This document shows, piece by piece, positions 25,397 through 35,125 of a stretch of DNA of 64,000 nt. Position 1 is the stretch's first letter; each line of letters opens with the position of its first letter. Both the position numbers and the translations under genes were made by a program. Below the pieces are notes generated by a model. The model had not been told where the DNA came from and did not search any database. It worked only from the letters and a program-made list of their open reading frames with translations. Source of the stretch: Leptospira biflexa (GTDB lineage: Bacteria > Spirochaetota > Spirochaetia > Treponematales > Rectinemataceae); assembly GCA_020721875.1 (NCBI GenBank), contig DYLX01000001.1, positions 170,766-234,765 on the forward strand, written 5' to 3'.

Positions 25397-26977
25397 ATGA
25401 GTGAGATCAGCGTAACGGATCCAGACCGCGCGATCGAAGATCCAATCGCAGAAATCGCCCTCGAGCGCTTTCATATTTCCCACCTCACGCCCTTGCAGCG
25501 CTTCGCGATCGCCAACATCCTCGAAGATGCGGATGGTGCAAAAGAAGCGCATGGGACACTGCGCCAGCTCGTGCTGTTCCCCACTGGATTCGGAAAATCG
25601 ATTTGTTTTCAGCTGCCGGCTCTGCTTCTCGATGGACTTACAGTGGTGGTCTATCCACTTCTCGCGTTGATGAATGACCAGAAAAGGAGACTCAACGAAG
25701 CATCGATTCCCTGCGCGCTTTTCCGAGGCGGACTCTCGGATGCGGAGTGGCAGCGCGAAGAGAAATTGATCGACTCTGGCGGAGCCAGCATCATTATCGC
25801 GAATCCCGAAATCCTCACGACACCAAAACTTACGCGTTTTCTCTCGAAGCACAGAATCATTCACTTTGTGATCGATGAAGCGCACTGCATCGCCGAGTGG
25901 GGAGAGACCTTCAGACCCTCGTATCTCACTCTGGGGGAGATCGCGAAGACGCTCGCCCCCGCGGTACTGAGCGCCTTTACCGCCACCGCGGGGCCCGATA
26001 TTATCGCGTCGATTGAAAAAAAACTCTTTATGGGAGAGGCCTATCGGATGGTGAGCGCGGAGGCCGATCGAACGAATGTACTCTACGGTGCAGTGCATAC
26101 ACTCTCGCCGACAAGAACACTCAGGACCCTCGTGCTGTCATGTAGAAAGCCCGCGATTATTTTCGAGCGGTCGCGTCCCGGGGTGAAAATGAAGGCAGAG
26201 GCGCTTCGCAGCTGGGGACATGGCTCGGTGCGCTTCTACCACGCGGGCTTGAGCAGAAAGGAACGGGAGGACATTGAGACCTGGTTCCAGACCGCCGACG
26301 ACGCAGTACTTGTCTCTACAAACGCCTATGGCATGGGCATGGATAAAAAGAACATACGCACCGTGATTCACACATCGCTTCCCAACAGCCCCGAGGCTTA
26401 CATCCAAGAGGCTGGGCGCGGTGGCCGGGATGGACAGTCCGCGACGGCGATACTCATACACGACCTCGGAAGAGATGCAAGCTTCCGTTCGGGCGGAGAG
26501 ATATCGGAGTATGCGCGGAGCAGAAGTGCGTGCCTCGACCCCTACCCCGCGCTCGCCGGCTGTAGGAGAGAATTTTTACTTGGCGCCCTTGGGGAGAGGG
26601 AGACGCCGGTGTGTGGACGCTGCGACAACTGCATTGAGAGAAGAAAGGATGAAGAGTGGCGGGAGATTTACCCGGGCGTCGACGACCAGATTCTACGCGC
26701 GGAGGGTTTTTTGGAGGCGCTGACAGCGATTGGCACATATCCACGAATGTTCGATGCGGCTGGTCTCGCTGAGGGACTTACGGGGAGAGGTGGACAAGGC
26801 CTAAGTGCGCAAACCCTTCTGCGAGGTTGGAGAGACGAGGAGCTGCGCGAGCTGATCGATGGCCTCGTTTTTATCAATATCGCTGCGAAGGCGAGTCGCG
26901 GCCCTTGGAAGGATCGTTTTTCGCTCACCAAGAAGGGAAGGCTGTACTTCCGCGCCGTTCGAAAATGTGTGCATTGA
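25397..26977 (+). CDS. recQ: RecQ-family DNA helicase
   Basis: ATP-dependent 3'-5' DNA helicase, 526 residues. Motif I FPTGFGKSICFQLPALL, motif II VIDEAHCIAEWG, motif III AFTATAG, and motif VI QEAGRGGRDG are all present. The zinc-binding region follows with CRREFLLGALGE and CGRCDNC. Both motif I and the post-zinc winged helix differ from E. coli RecQ, and no HRDC domain is visible. It is 38 bases downstream of nth, suggesting a small repair operon. Confidence 0.85.
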   Translation: MSEISVTDPDRAIEDPIAEIALERFHISHLTPLQRFAIANILEDADGAKEAHGTLRQLVLFPTGFGKSICFQLPALLLDGLTVVVYPLLALMNDQKRRLNEASIPCALFRGGLSDAEWQREEKLIDSGGASIIIANPEILTTPKLTRFLSKHRIIHFVIDEAHCIAEWGETFRPSYLTLGEIAKTLAPAVLSAFTATAGPDIIASIEKKLFMGEAYRMVSAEADRTNVLYGAVHTLSPTRTLRTLVLSCRKPAIIFERSRPGVKMKAEALRSWGHGSVRFYHAGLSRKEREDIETWFQTADDAVLVSTNAYGMGMDKKNIRTVIHTSLPNSPEAYIQEAGRGGRDGQSATAILIHDLGRDASFRSGGEISEYARSRSACLDPYPALAGCRREFLLGALGERETPVCGRCDNCIERRKDEEWREIYPGVDDQILRAEGFLEALTAIGTYPRMFDAAGLAEGLTGRGGQGLSAQTLLRGWRDEELRELIDGLVFINIAAKASRGPWKDRFSLTKKGRLYFRAVRKCVH

Positions 26978-26979
26978 AC

Positions 26980-27008
26980 TTGAAGTGTATCACTTTTCAC
27001 CCTATCAT
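26980..27008 (+). promoter_or_regulatory. Promoter of the pgi-murG operon
   Basis: TTGAAG (26980-26985), 17 bases, TATCAT (27003-27008). About 35 bases separate it from the pgi ATG, with ACAGGAGG between. Confidence 0.55.
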
Positions 27009-27045
27009 GTAGTATAAAGAAACACTGATCCACAGGAGGGGCTCT

Positions 27046-28662
27046 ATGGTGCACTTCAAAGATCTAGATACCTGCGAGGCTTATAAGGCGCTCAAAAAGG
27101 GTGGCACATTCAATCTCAAGGCTTCTCTGAGCCCGGAAAGAGTCTCCGATTCGTGGATCCAACACGCTGCGGGGATGAAATACTGCTATGCCTTCGCGCC
27201 GGTCGACGCTCCGGCGCTTACCAAGCTTCAGGCGCTGGCGGACGAGCAGCAGCTTATCGAGAAGTATCGGATGCTGCTCGATGGAGCGATCATGAACACG
27301 GGCGAAGAGCGAATGGTGCTCCACCACCTCGCACGCGGCCGACTCGGCGCCCCTGTGCTGTGGAATGGGAAGGACATGGAGACCTTCTACCGCGAAGAGA
27401 AATCTCGATACTATGAGTTCGCGCGGAAAATCCGCGCGGGGAATATACGCGCTTTCGGAGGAAAGCCCTTTGCGAATGTCGTGCAGATAGGCATCGGTGG
27501 ATCGGATCTAGGACCACGTGCGGCCTCTATCGCGCTCTCGCGCTGGGCGGCTTCAAAGTCGCGCGCGGCGCTCAAACCCTGGTTCATCTCCAATGTCGAC
27601 CCCGATGACGCCGACTGGGTGCTCTCGCAGCTCGACCTGTCGGAAACACTCTTTGTGCTCGTTTCAAAGAGCGGCACCACGCAGGAGACACTCGCAAACG
27701 AAACCCTTGTGCGTGAGAGGCTTAGGCGTGCGGGAATGAACCCGGATACGCACATGGTGGCGGTAACGAGTAAGTCGAGCCCCCTTGCGGGCAATCCTCA
27801 CTATCTCGACAGTTTCTATATCGATGATTTTATTGGCGGGCGATACTCCACTTCGAGCGCTGTGGGCGGAGTAATTCTCTCGATCGCGTATGGGCCTGAG
27901 ACCTTTGAGGAGTTCCTCCAAGGTGCGCACGAAGCAGACACGCTTGCGCTCGAACCCTCAATCTTCCGCAACCCCGTGCTCATGGACGCGATGATTGGAA
28001 TCTACCAACGCAATGTGTTGGGCTGGCCCTGCACCGCAGTGTTGCCCTACGCCGAGCCTCTCGCACGGTTCCCTGCCCACCTCCAGCAACTTGACATGGA
28101 ATCCAACGGCAAATCCGTCAACCGCGCCGGCTCCCCTCTCTCATACTCCACTGGCCCCGTCGTATTCGGCGAACCCGGCACGAACGGCCAACACTCCTTT
28201 TATCAGCTTCTACATCAGGGCACAGACCCCGTACCGCTCCAGTTTATCGGCTTTCTCAAGAACCAAATATCGCCCGACATGAGCTCCGAGGGTTCGAACT
28301 CGCGGCAGAAGCTGCTCTCGAACCTTGTCGCGCAGATTGTCGCGTTTTCGCTGGGGAAGAACGACGAAAACCCTAACAAAGCATTCGCCGGCAACCGCCC
28401 CTCGACCCTCATCGTGGGCGAGGAACTCGGCGCCAGGCAACTCGGGGCACTGTTCTCGCACTTCGAGAACAAGGTAATGTTCCAGGGCTTTGCGTGGAAT
28501 ATCAATAGCTTCGACCAGGAAGGTGTGCAGCTGGGCAAGGTGCTCGCAAAGCGGGCGCTCGGCGCGATCGCAGAGGGCAAGGATACGGGCGATCCGCGCC
28601 TCAACGCGCTCATTAGCGCAGTTTTGTCCGTAGCACATCAGGGAGACGCCCCTCATGCCTGA
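27046..28662 (+). CDS. pgi: Glucose-6-phosphate isomerase
   Basis: Interconverts glucose 6-phosphate and fructose 6-phosphate. 538 residues with VQIGIGGSDLGPRAAS, the phosphate-binding VLVSKSGTTQETLANE, and GEPGTNGQHSFYQLLHQGT in the catalytic half. The length is normal for the family. A strong AGGAGG precedes the ATG. It heads a run of five genes to the delta' subunit and the two-component pair, and overlaps murG by eight bases. Confidence 0.95.
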   Translation: MVHFKDLDTCEAYKALKKGGTFNLKASLSPERVSDSWIQHAAGMKYCYAFAPVDAPALTKLQALADEQQLIEKYRMLLDGAIMNTGEERMVLHHLARGRLGAPVLWNGKDMETFYREEKSRYYEFARKIRAGNIRAFGGKPFANVVQIGIGGSDLGPRAASIALSRWAASKSRAALKPWFISNVDPDDADWVLSQLDLSETLFVLVSKSGTTQETLANETLVRERLRRAGMNPDTHMVAVTSKSSPLAGNPHYLDSFYIDDFIGGRYSTSSAVGGVILSIAYGPETFEEFLQGAHEADTLALEPSIFRNPVLMDAMIGIYQRNVLGWPCTAVLPYAEPLARFPAHLQQLDMESNGKSVNRAGSPLSYSTGPVVFGEPGTNGQHSFYQLLHQGTDPVPLQFIGFLKNQISPDMSSEGSNSRQKLLSNLVAQIVAFSLGKNDENPNKAFAGNRPSTLIVGEELGARQLGALFSHFENKVMFQGFAWNINSFDQEGVQLGKVLAKRALGAIAEGKDTGDPRLNALISAVLSVAHQGDAPHA

Positions 28663-29857
28663 GACGCACGCTTCCTCAGCCTGCATCGCCTTTACGGGGG
28701 GCGGTACCGGCGGCCACATCTATCCTGGACTCGCCGTAATCGAGGCGATGCGGGCCATAGGATTTGCGGGACGTGTCATCTGGATCGGCTCGGAGAAAGA
28801 GTTGGATCGAAAGATTGTCGAAGCGCATGGCGTCGAATATTTCTCAATTCCCTCAGGCAAGTTTCGACGCGAGATTTCCCTAAGAAATGTCACCGACATC
28901 TCGAGGATCATCTCGGGGTATTTTAGGGCGAAGTCTATTCTCAACGATGCGAAACCCTCGCTTCTTTTTTCCAAGGGCGGTTACGTCAGCGTGCCCCCTT
29001 GCCGTGCGGCCGCAAAGCTTGGCATTCCTATCATCACCCATGAGTCAGATGCCTCCCCAGGCCTTGCGACTCGCCTAAACAGTGCCAAGGCCTCAACCAT
29101 TCTGACAAGTTGGGAAGAAACCGCAGCATACTTTTCACCACAACTTCGCAACAAGGTGCTGCGTTCGGGAAATCCGGTGAGGCCGAGCCTCTTTGACGGC
29201 GATAAGGCCCGAGGGCTCGAGCGTCTCGGCTTCGGTGCCGACAAGCCAGTACTCTTCGTGCTCGGAGGCAGCCAGGGGGCCAGAGAGGTGAATGAAATTG
29301 TGCTCGGTGCCCTGCCGCTTCTCGTTCCGCACCTGCAGATTGTCCACCAGACAGGCGCAGCCAATTTCGATGAGATAAGCGCCCGCATACCAAACGACGA
29401 GTTGGTACGAGCATCATACAGACCGCTGCCGTACCTCGGGGCTGAAATTGCAGACATCTACGCGGCCTCCGACATCGTGGCGGGTCGTGCGGGAGCAAGC
29501 ACGCTGTGGGAAGCTGCTTCACTCGGGAAACCCATGGTGCTCATTCCGCTTTCGGGCCCTGGTACGCGCGGCGACCAGGTTGAGAACGCAGCCCTTGCTG
29601 CGAAGGCGGGTGCCGCGGTGGTACTGCAAGGCTCCGATTGTACCCCAGGATCCTTTGCCGGCGCGGTGAAAAATGCACTCTCTCCTCGCAATATAAAGGC
29701 GGCCGAACGAGCCTGTGCTGCCTTGACTAAGATCAGCTCATCGGCACTGCTCGACGCGAACCATGCATGTGCCGAAGATGCTGCCATTCCCTCGGCCGAA
29801 TTCATAGCCCGCCTTGTGCTCAAGCGACTCGAAGTGCGGGCGGAGGAAGCAAGATGA
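28655..29857 (+). CDS. murG: UDP-GlcNAc transferase MurG
   Basis: Peripheral membrane enzyme that converts lipid I to lipid II in wall synthesis. 400 residues with FTGGGTGGHIYPGLAVIEAM at the N-terminus, LLFSKGGYVSVPPCRAA, the nucleotide-binding VLGGSQGAREVN, and the donor-site RAGASTLWEAASLGKPMVLIPL. In many bacteria murG sits in the division cluster; here it is about 20 kb away from it, behind pgi. Confidence 0.95.
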   Translation: MPETHASSACIAFTGGGTGGHIYPGLAVIEAMRAIGFAGRVIWIGSEKELDRKIVEAHGVEYFSIPSGKFRREISLRNVTDISRIISGYFRAKSILNDAKPSLLFSKGGYVSVPPCRAAAKLGIPIITHESDASPGLATRLNSAKASTILTSWEETAAYFSPQLRNKVLRSGNPVRPSLFDGDKARGLERLGFGADKPVLFVLGGSQGAREVNEIVLGALPLLVPHLQIVHQTGAANFDEISARIPNDELVRASYRPLPYLGAEIADIYAASDIVAGRAGASTLWEAASLGKPMVLIPLSGPGTRGDQVENAALAAKAGAAVVLQGSDCTPGSFAGAVKNALSPRNIKAAERACAALTKISSSALLDANHACAEDAAIPSAEFIARLVLKRLEVRAEEAR

Positions 29858-30387
29858 CGACATTGGACTGGATTTTCAGCGCGGTTGTGATTGTACTGGC
29901 GGCCCGCTGCTTTGTGCGAGGCTTTGTCCATGAAGTTCTCTCGGTGGCATCAATCGCTGTGGGTATACTCGCGGGACTTCTCCTCTCGAACACGGTCATC
30001 ACACAGCTTTTCCCCAAGGTCGGAGCAAACACCCTCCCCTACCAAGCCCAGTACATCATTGCCTTTTTACTCTGCTTCATTGTCGGATTTCTCATCATGA
30101 AGATCATCGACCGGATGCTGCGCGAGGGGCTCGAGGCGAGCAGCCTCGATGTATTCGACCGAATTCTTGGACTCGTGCTCGGCGTGGCAGAGGGGTTCAT
30201 CATTGTGGGGCTTTTCATCGTCATTCTCCAGATTCAGCCTGTGTTTGATGTTGCGGCGCTCCTCGCGAACTCACTTTATGTTAAATTGATCGACCCCATC
30301 ATCGGCCCTGCGCTCAACGAATCCATTTCCCCAATGATAAAAGGTGGAACCATTCCGCAAGTGCTTCAAAATTTGAAGGGAAAATAG
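29854..30387 (+). CDS. cvpA: CvpA-family membrane protein
   Basis: A 177-residue inner-membrane protein with four predicted transmembrane helices, beginning DWIFSAVVIVLAARCFVRGF, as in the colicin V production (CvpA) family. The ATG overlaps the murG stop (ATGA) and has GGAGGAAGCAAG before it. The molecular role of the family is not settled. A longer upstream frame lies inside murG and is rejected. Confidence 0.8.
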   Translation: MTTLDWIFSAVVIVLAARCFVRGFVHEVLSVASIAVGILAGLLLSNTVITQLFPKVGANTLPYQAQYIIAFLLCFIVGFLIMKIIDRMLREGLEASSLDVFDRILGLVLGVAEGFIIVGLFIVILQIQPVFDVAALLANSLYVKLIDPIIGPALNESISPMIKGGTIPQVLQNLKGK

Positions 30388-30388
30388 C

Positions 30389-31678
30389 ATGTTCGAGAAT
30401 CTGCTCTTCCAGGAACGGGCTTTGGAGCAGCTTGTGACCATGATTACCACTCGCGCGATTCCGCCGGCACTGCTCTTCGCGGGGCCGGAGGGTTCGGGGA
30501 AATTCACCGCCGCCCTCGAATTCGCACGAGTGTGCTCCTGCGAGCGAGACGGACAGTGGAACTGCTCCTGTTCGCAGTGCGTGCGGCACAGAAGCCTCTC
30601 TCACCCCGACCTCCTCATATTCGGGCCGAGGAGTTCGCCACAGGAAATCGCGGTTACTTCCGAATATTTTTCGAGCAGCCCGAGCGTTTCGTCATACTAC
30701 GCCTTTGTTCGCGCGGTCCGGAAACTTCTGCGCCGATTCGACACGACGCTCTGGGTGGGTGAAGAATCGAGGCTCTCCAAGGCTGCCTCCTCGATAGAGA
30801 CACTGGAAGAGATGCTTGAGGAAATCTCGACGCTTATGACGAAGAAAAAGAACGAACCGCTCAAGCTCGTGACCCAGAAGGCAGTCGAGATAAGCGCCAG
30901 CCTTGAGGCAATGGTACCCGATGGAATTCCCGTCTTCATGGTGCGCAACATGGCCGCCTGGGCCTCGCTCGCCCCCGCGGCGGCGCAGAAAACCATCATT
31001 ATTCAGAACGCCGATGCTGCGAACGAGAGCGCGCGGAATGCGATGCTGAAAATTCTCGAAGAGCCCCCCGAAAGGGTACGCTTCGTGCTCACCTCCTCGC
31101 GACGCGCGGCACTCATTGCCACGATTCTCTCACGCTCGCGCCTCATATCGTTCAACGCAAGAACCGAAGCGCAGTCGCGCGAGATAATTTCGAGACTCTT
31201 CAAAGTGCGCGACGATTCCACGTCGCTGCAGGAATTCTTCCAGAAGAGGAGCGCCTACCCCGTGGAAAAGGCGAGTGCCGATGCTGAACTCTTTTTCGGC
31301 GCGCTGCTTTCCGAAGCTATGGCAGGCGATAGCGCCCTTTCTGGGGACATCGCGGAGGAGCTTGCGCGACGGGTGGCATCCTCCAGAATTTCGGCGACGC
31401 GCGCGCTCAAGACAATCGCCGAGGAAACGGGTTCCTTCGGCACAAAGAACGCGAAATTCGCCGATTCTCTCTATGTGTTCATCCGCGCGTCGACGCGGCT
31501 CCTCGCCTCGGTCGCCCTCGACCCGACTTCAAGCGCTGCGCTCGTCGCCTACATTGACCGCATATCGTCGAAGCTGCGCGAGCTGGGCGTCCAATACAAA
31601 GCTCTGAACCGTTCGCCAGAGCTCCTTCTCGAGGCCTTCGCGAATGTTCTTGGAGTGAACCATGAAAGCAGTCTATGA
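30389..31678 (+). CDS. holB: DNA polymerase III delta' subunit
   Basis: Clamp-loader subunit, 429 residues. The degenerate P-loop GPEGSGKF (32-39) has Phe where Ser/Thr is needed, as expected of the non-ATPase delta' rather than tau/gamma. It is followed by a zinc module (Cys49/51, 59, 61, 64) and the sensor stretch NAMLKILEEPPERVRFVLTS. About 70 residues between the zinc module and the sensor region (LEEMLEEISTLMTKKKNE) appear extra. It overlaps the next gene by 17 bases. Confidence 0.82.
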   Translation: MFENLLFQERALEQLVTMITTRAIPPALLFAGPEGSGKFTAALEFARVCSCERDGQWNCSCSQCVRHRSLSHPDLLIFGPRSSPQEIAVTSEYFSSSPSVSSYYAFVRAVRKLLRRFDTTLWVGEESRLSKAASSIETLEEMLEEISTLMTKKKNEPLKLVTQKAVEISASLEAMVPDGIPVFMVRNMAAWASLAPAAAQKTIIIQNADAANESARNAMLKILEEPPERVRFVLTSSRRAALIATILSRSRLISFNARTEAQSREIISRLFKVRDDSTSLQEFFQKRSAYPVEKASADAELFFGALLSEAMAGDSALSGDIAEELARRVASSRISATRALKTIAEETGSFGTKNAKFADSLYVFIRASTRLLASVALDPTSSAALVAYIDRISSKLRELGVQYKALNRSPELLLEAFANVLGVNHESSL

Positions 31679-32855
31679 GAACGCACTCAAGCGGATTGAT
31701 CGAATTCCTTCCGACGGTCTAAAGCAGATCATCAGGAATATTTCGGCTGAAAATTCTATTTACGAAGCGGCGCTGAACTCGACACTCGATGGCATCATCG
31801 TGACCGATCTCGAGCACAACCCTCTCCTGATCAACAGATCCGCCGAGAAAATATTGCGATTTGTCTCATGGACGCAAGATCTCACGCTCTGGGAGCAGCT
31901 TAGCGATGAAAACCTTGTGACCTTTTTCAGAAAGTCGCTGACGGCCGAAGAGAATATCTTCAACCGTGAAGTTTCGATCAACCGTCCGAGTGGCACACGT
32001 GTCATCTCCATCAGCATTTCCACCCTCGTCTCCGAGGGGAAAATCGCGGGCAACCTGATTCACATCGAGGATATCACAGAAAAACGCCGACGCGATGCGC
32101 AGCTACGCCGCGCGGAGAGTCTCGCCGCACTCACCACGCTCGCGGCGGGCGTCGCGCACGAGATCAAGAACCCTCTCGCCTCGATACGGATTCAGCTTAG
32201 TATCATGCGCCGAATCCTCGAAAAACGATATCTAAAGGATATTGAACCGATTTTCCACAACATCTCGCTTGTCGAACAGGAGATCGATCGCCTCAACTCG
32301 ATTGTTGTCGATTTCCTCTTTGCGGTGCGGCCCATGGACATCACACTCATTCGCGACCGTGTCGAAGAGGTGATTCAGGAGGTTGTCGAGCTCATGAACC
32401 ACGAGGCTGAGGAACATCGAATTGCGCTCGTCACGCAATTCGAACCAGCACTCCCCGAGGTGATGATCGACCGCAAGCACCTCAAGCAGGCGCTGCTCAA
32501 CATCATTAAAAACGCCATCGCCGCGATGCCGGAGGGCGGCACGCTCACCATCTCCCTCTCAACGCAGAATGACGAGCTCTTGATCGCTGTGAAGGACACG
32601 GGAATCGGCATTCCCGAGGAACTCCTCACCAAGATTTTCGAACCCTACTTCACCACCAAAGAGAACGGTACCGGCCTCGGCCTTACGATCACCTTTAAGA
32701 TTATTAAAGAACACAATGGCGAAATCACCGTGGAGTCGGCGCCGTCGAAGGGCTCGACCTTCACCATTCATCTGCCCATTCCACAACCAGAACAGAAATC
32801 CCTTCCAAAGTGGGATGACGGGCTCAAAGTCGAAGCTTCTCACACGGAGGGATAA
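31662..32855 (+). CDS. NtrB-like PAS sensor histidine kinase
   Basis: A soluble kinase of 397 residues without transmembrane segments, so it probably senses a cytoplasmic signal. A PAS domain covers about 30-140 (IIVTDLEHNPLLINRSAEKIL). The phosphorylated His166 lies in GVAHEIKNPLASIRIQ. The ATPase has NIIKNAIAAMPEGG, DTGIGIPEE and GTGLGL. It overlaps holB by 17 bases and is directly followed by its probable partner at 32856. In T. pallidum a comparable AtoS/AtoC pair exists (from memory). Confidence 0.92.
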   Translation: MKAVYENALKRIDRIPSDGLKQIIRNISAENSIYEAALNSTLDGIIVTDLEHNPLLINRSAEKILRFVSWTQDLTLWEQLSDENLVTFFRKSLTAEENIFNREVSINRPSGTRVISISISTLVSEGKIAGNLIHIEDITEKRRRDAQLRRAESLAALTTLAAGVAHEIKNPLASIRIQLSIMRRILEKRYLKDIEPIFHNISLVEQEIDRLNSIVVDFLFAVRPMDITLIRDRVEEVIQEVVELMNHEAEEHRIALVTQFEPALPEVMIDRKHLKQALLNIIKNAIAAMPEGGTLTISLSTQNDELLIAVKDTGIGIPEELLTKIFEPYFTTKENGTGLGLTITFKIIKEHNGEITVESAPSKGSTFTIHLPIPQPEQKSLPKWDDGLKVEASHTEG

Positions 32856-34241
32856 ATGCGCGCCACACTACTTGTCGTCGATGACGAAACAAATATCAGG
32901 GACGGTCTTGCCCAGCTTTTCTCGATCGAAGGCTACGATGTCCGTACTGCAAAGGACGGAGTTGAGGGAAAGACAATTATCGATAGAGATGACATCGATG
33001 TGGTGATTACGGATTACAAGATGGGCAGGATGAGCGGACTCGACCTGCTGCAGTACATCGTGAGCACACACCCCGGAATTCCCGTGATTATCCTCACCGC
33101 GCATGGGAGTGTGGACAAGGCGGTCGAAGCGATGCGCCAGGGAGCCTTCGACTTTATTGCGAAGCCGCCTAACACAGACCACCTTGTCAACCTCGTCAAG
33201 CGCGCACTCGAGACGCGCGAGCTCTATCGCAGCAACCTTGAACTCACCGCCGAAGTCGAGAGCCAGCGCGCACGTAGCTACATCATCGGTCAAGCGCCCG
33301 CGATCAAGCGTAACTTTGACCTCATCCGCAAGGTTGCGCCAACCAAGGCGAGCGTGCTCATTACGGGCGAATCCGGCGTGGGCAAGGAGCTCGTCGCGGA
33401 TGCGATTCATAATCTTTCGCCGCGCAAGGACAAGCCGTTTGTAAAGGTGCACTGCGCCGCGCTAGCAGAGAGTCTCCTCGAGAGTGAACTTTTTGGCCAC
33501 GAGAAAGGCTCTTTCACCGGTGCCACCGCGCGCAAGCGTGGACGTTTCGAGATGGCTGACGGCGGTACGCTCTTCCTCGATGAGATCGGGGAGATCAACC
33601 AGAATGTGCAGATAAAGATACTCCGCGTCCTTCAGGAGCGAAAATTCGAGCGCGTGGGCGGCGAGGAGACGATCGAGGTAGATGTGCGCCTCATTACCGC
33701 GACGAACCGCGACCTCAAGAAGGAGATTGCGGAGGGTCGCTTCCGCGAAGACCTCTACTACCGCCTCAATGTGGTGAACATCCACGTTCCCCCGCTCCGC
33801 GAGCGGCGCGAAGATATTCCCCTCCTCGCAATGGCCTTTCTGAAGGAATTCGCCGAGGAGAACTCGAAGCCGATTGAGGGCTTCGATCCGAAGGCTCGTC
33901 AGGCGCTCTACACTTATGACTGGCCTGGAAATGTGCGCGAGCTCCGCAACTGCGTCGAGAGCGCGGTGGTGATGGCCTCGGGGAAACTTATTACGGTAGA
34001 TGACCTGCCACCAGGTCCGCGCTCGAGCGGAGAGTCCCGCGTGATCAGCATTCCAGCTTTCTCATCGATGGAGGACGCCGAACGGATTCTCATCGCGGAG
34101 ACGCTGGCGCTGGCGGGGGGAAATAAGTCGAGGGCGGCGGAGATTCTCAAGATCGGACGGAAGACACTCTATCAGAAGATTGAGCAGTATGGTATCCGCG
34201 CGGTGCAGGAGACAGGAACGGCGGCAGCGGAAGCGGATTGA
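32856..34241 (+). CDS. Sigma-54-dependent response regulator (NtrC/AtoC type)
   Basis: 461 residues in three domains. The receiver has Asp53 as phosphoacceptor in VITDYKMG and Lys103. The AAA+ domain has Walker A GESGVGKE at 171-178 and GSFTGA at 218-223, the loop that contacts sigma-54 (usually GAFTGA). The Fis-type helix-turn-helix ends in AAEILKIGRKTLYQKIEQYGI. Phosphorylated by the adjacent kinase, it should activate sigma-54 promoters. rpoN is not in the window. It is convergent with the sigma factor gene. Confidence 0.93.
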   Translation: MRATLLVVDDETNIRDGLAQLFSIEGYDVRTAKDGVEGKTIIDRDDIDVVITDYKMGRMSGLDLLQYIVSTHPGIPVIILTAHGSVDKAVEAMRQGAFDFIAKPPNTDHLVNLVKRALETRELYRSNLELTAEVESQRARSYIIGQAPAIKRNFDLIRKVAPTKASVLITGESGVGKELVADAIHNLSPRKDKPFVKVHCAALAESLLESELFGHEKGSFTGATARKRGRFEMADGGTLFLDEIGEINQNVQIKILRVLQERKFERVGGEETIEVDVRLITATNRDLKKEIAEGRFREDLYYRLNVVNIHVPPLRERREDIPLLAMAFLKEFAEENSKPIEGFDPKARQALYTYDWPGNVRELRNCVESAVVMASGKLITVDDLPPGPRSSGESRVISIPAFSSMEDAERILIAETLALAGGNKSRAAEILKIGRKTLYQKIEQYGIRAVQETGTAAAEAD

Positions 34242-34245
34242 AGGG

Positions 34246-34313
34246 CGGCGCGGCTGAGCACATGTCAGATGCCGGAAACCCCACACCCGGAAACTCAACG
34301 CGCGGCGCGGCTG
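34246..34313. repeat. Short direct repeats in the convergent intergenic
   Basis: CGGCGCGGCTG occurs at 34246-34256 and 34303-34313, each followed closely by GTCAGAT, and CCGGAAAC occurs twice in between (34272-34279 and 34287-34294). It looks like an imperfect local duplication. No stem with a T tract is present. Confidence 0.5.
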
Positions 34314-34319
34314 GTCAGA

Positions 34320-35099
34320 TCACACGATGCCTCGGCGTCGATTCGAAAGCTTCGCGCGGAGGCGCAGAATCGCCTTAGTGTGGAGTTGGCTTACTCTCGA
34401 TTCTGTGACCTCGAGAATCTTGCCGATCTCCCGTAGTGTCAAATTCTCATAATAGTACAACACCAGCACCTTCTTCTCTTTGTCCGGGAGCTCCTGAAGG
34501 GATTCGAGGATAACCCGCTTGATCTCCTCTCGCTCGAGGACGACATCGGGGTTGTCGGTGTGGAGCGACTCGATTGTATCACCGAGAGTACCGCCTTCGC
34601 TGTCGGGGTTTATGGGCCATATTTCCTGGAGAGAGAGAATCGATGTCGATGATACTTTTGCCATGATCTTAAGGAGCTCTCTGCGGTCAATGCCCATCTC
34701 GAGGGCGATCTCTTCGTCGGTAGCGGGGCGGCCAAGCTGGCTCTCGAGTTTGGCTATCGCGCGCTCGATCTGTTTCGTTTTCCGCCGAATGGATCTCGGC
34801 ACCCAGTCGAGCTCGCGCAGGTGATCGTAGATCGCGCCCCTGATGCGCGTTACCGCGTAGGTTTTGAATTTGACATGCTTCTTGGGGTCGAATTTTTCAA
34901 TGGCGTCGAGCAATCCGAAGTTGCCATATCCCACGAGGTCGCGGTATTCCACCATCGAGGGGAGCGTAACAGACACCTTGCCCGCGACATACTTTACGAG
35001 CGGAGCATACCGCACGACAAGCTCATCGCGGACATGGATATCTGCGGTGCTGTGATAGAGTTCCCACAAACGATTTTCCGCATACGCTGTATACTCCAT
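34320..35099 (-). CDS. whiG: RNA polymerase sigma factor, FliA/WhiG type
   Basis: A sigma-28 class factor of 259 residues. Region 2 has DLVGYGNFGLLDAIEKFDPKKHVKFKTYAVTRIRGAI in short pieces matching FliA/WhiG, region 3 has LGRPATDEEIALEMGI, and region 4 ends ENLTLREIGKILEVTESRVSQLHTKAI. In motile spirochaetes such a factor reads late flagellar genes. Here it is the last gene after hslU and no flagellar gene is in the window, so its role may be different. The gap to hslU is 26 bases. Confidence 0.92.
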   Translation of the reverse strand: MEYTAYAENRLWELYHSTADIHVRDELVVRYAPLVKYVAGKVSVTLPSMVEYRDLVGYGNFGLLDAIEKFDPKKHVKFKTYAVTRIRGAIYDHLRELDWVPRSIRRKTKQIERAIAKLESQLGRPATDEEIALEMGIDRRELLKIMAKVSSTSILSLQEIWPINPDSEGGTLGDTIESLHTDNPDVVLEREEIKRVILESLQELPDKEKKVLVLYYYENLTLREIGKILEVTESRVSQLHTKAILRLRAKLSNRRRGIV

Positions 35100-35125
35100 G
35101 CTCGGCCATCCTTTTTTCTAGCTGC

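Noticed and set aside
33507..33526. Loss of sigma-54 contact because of GSFTGA instead of GAFTGA
   Set aside because: Ser at this position occurs in active members of the family, and the rest of the loop is intact.
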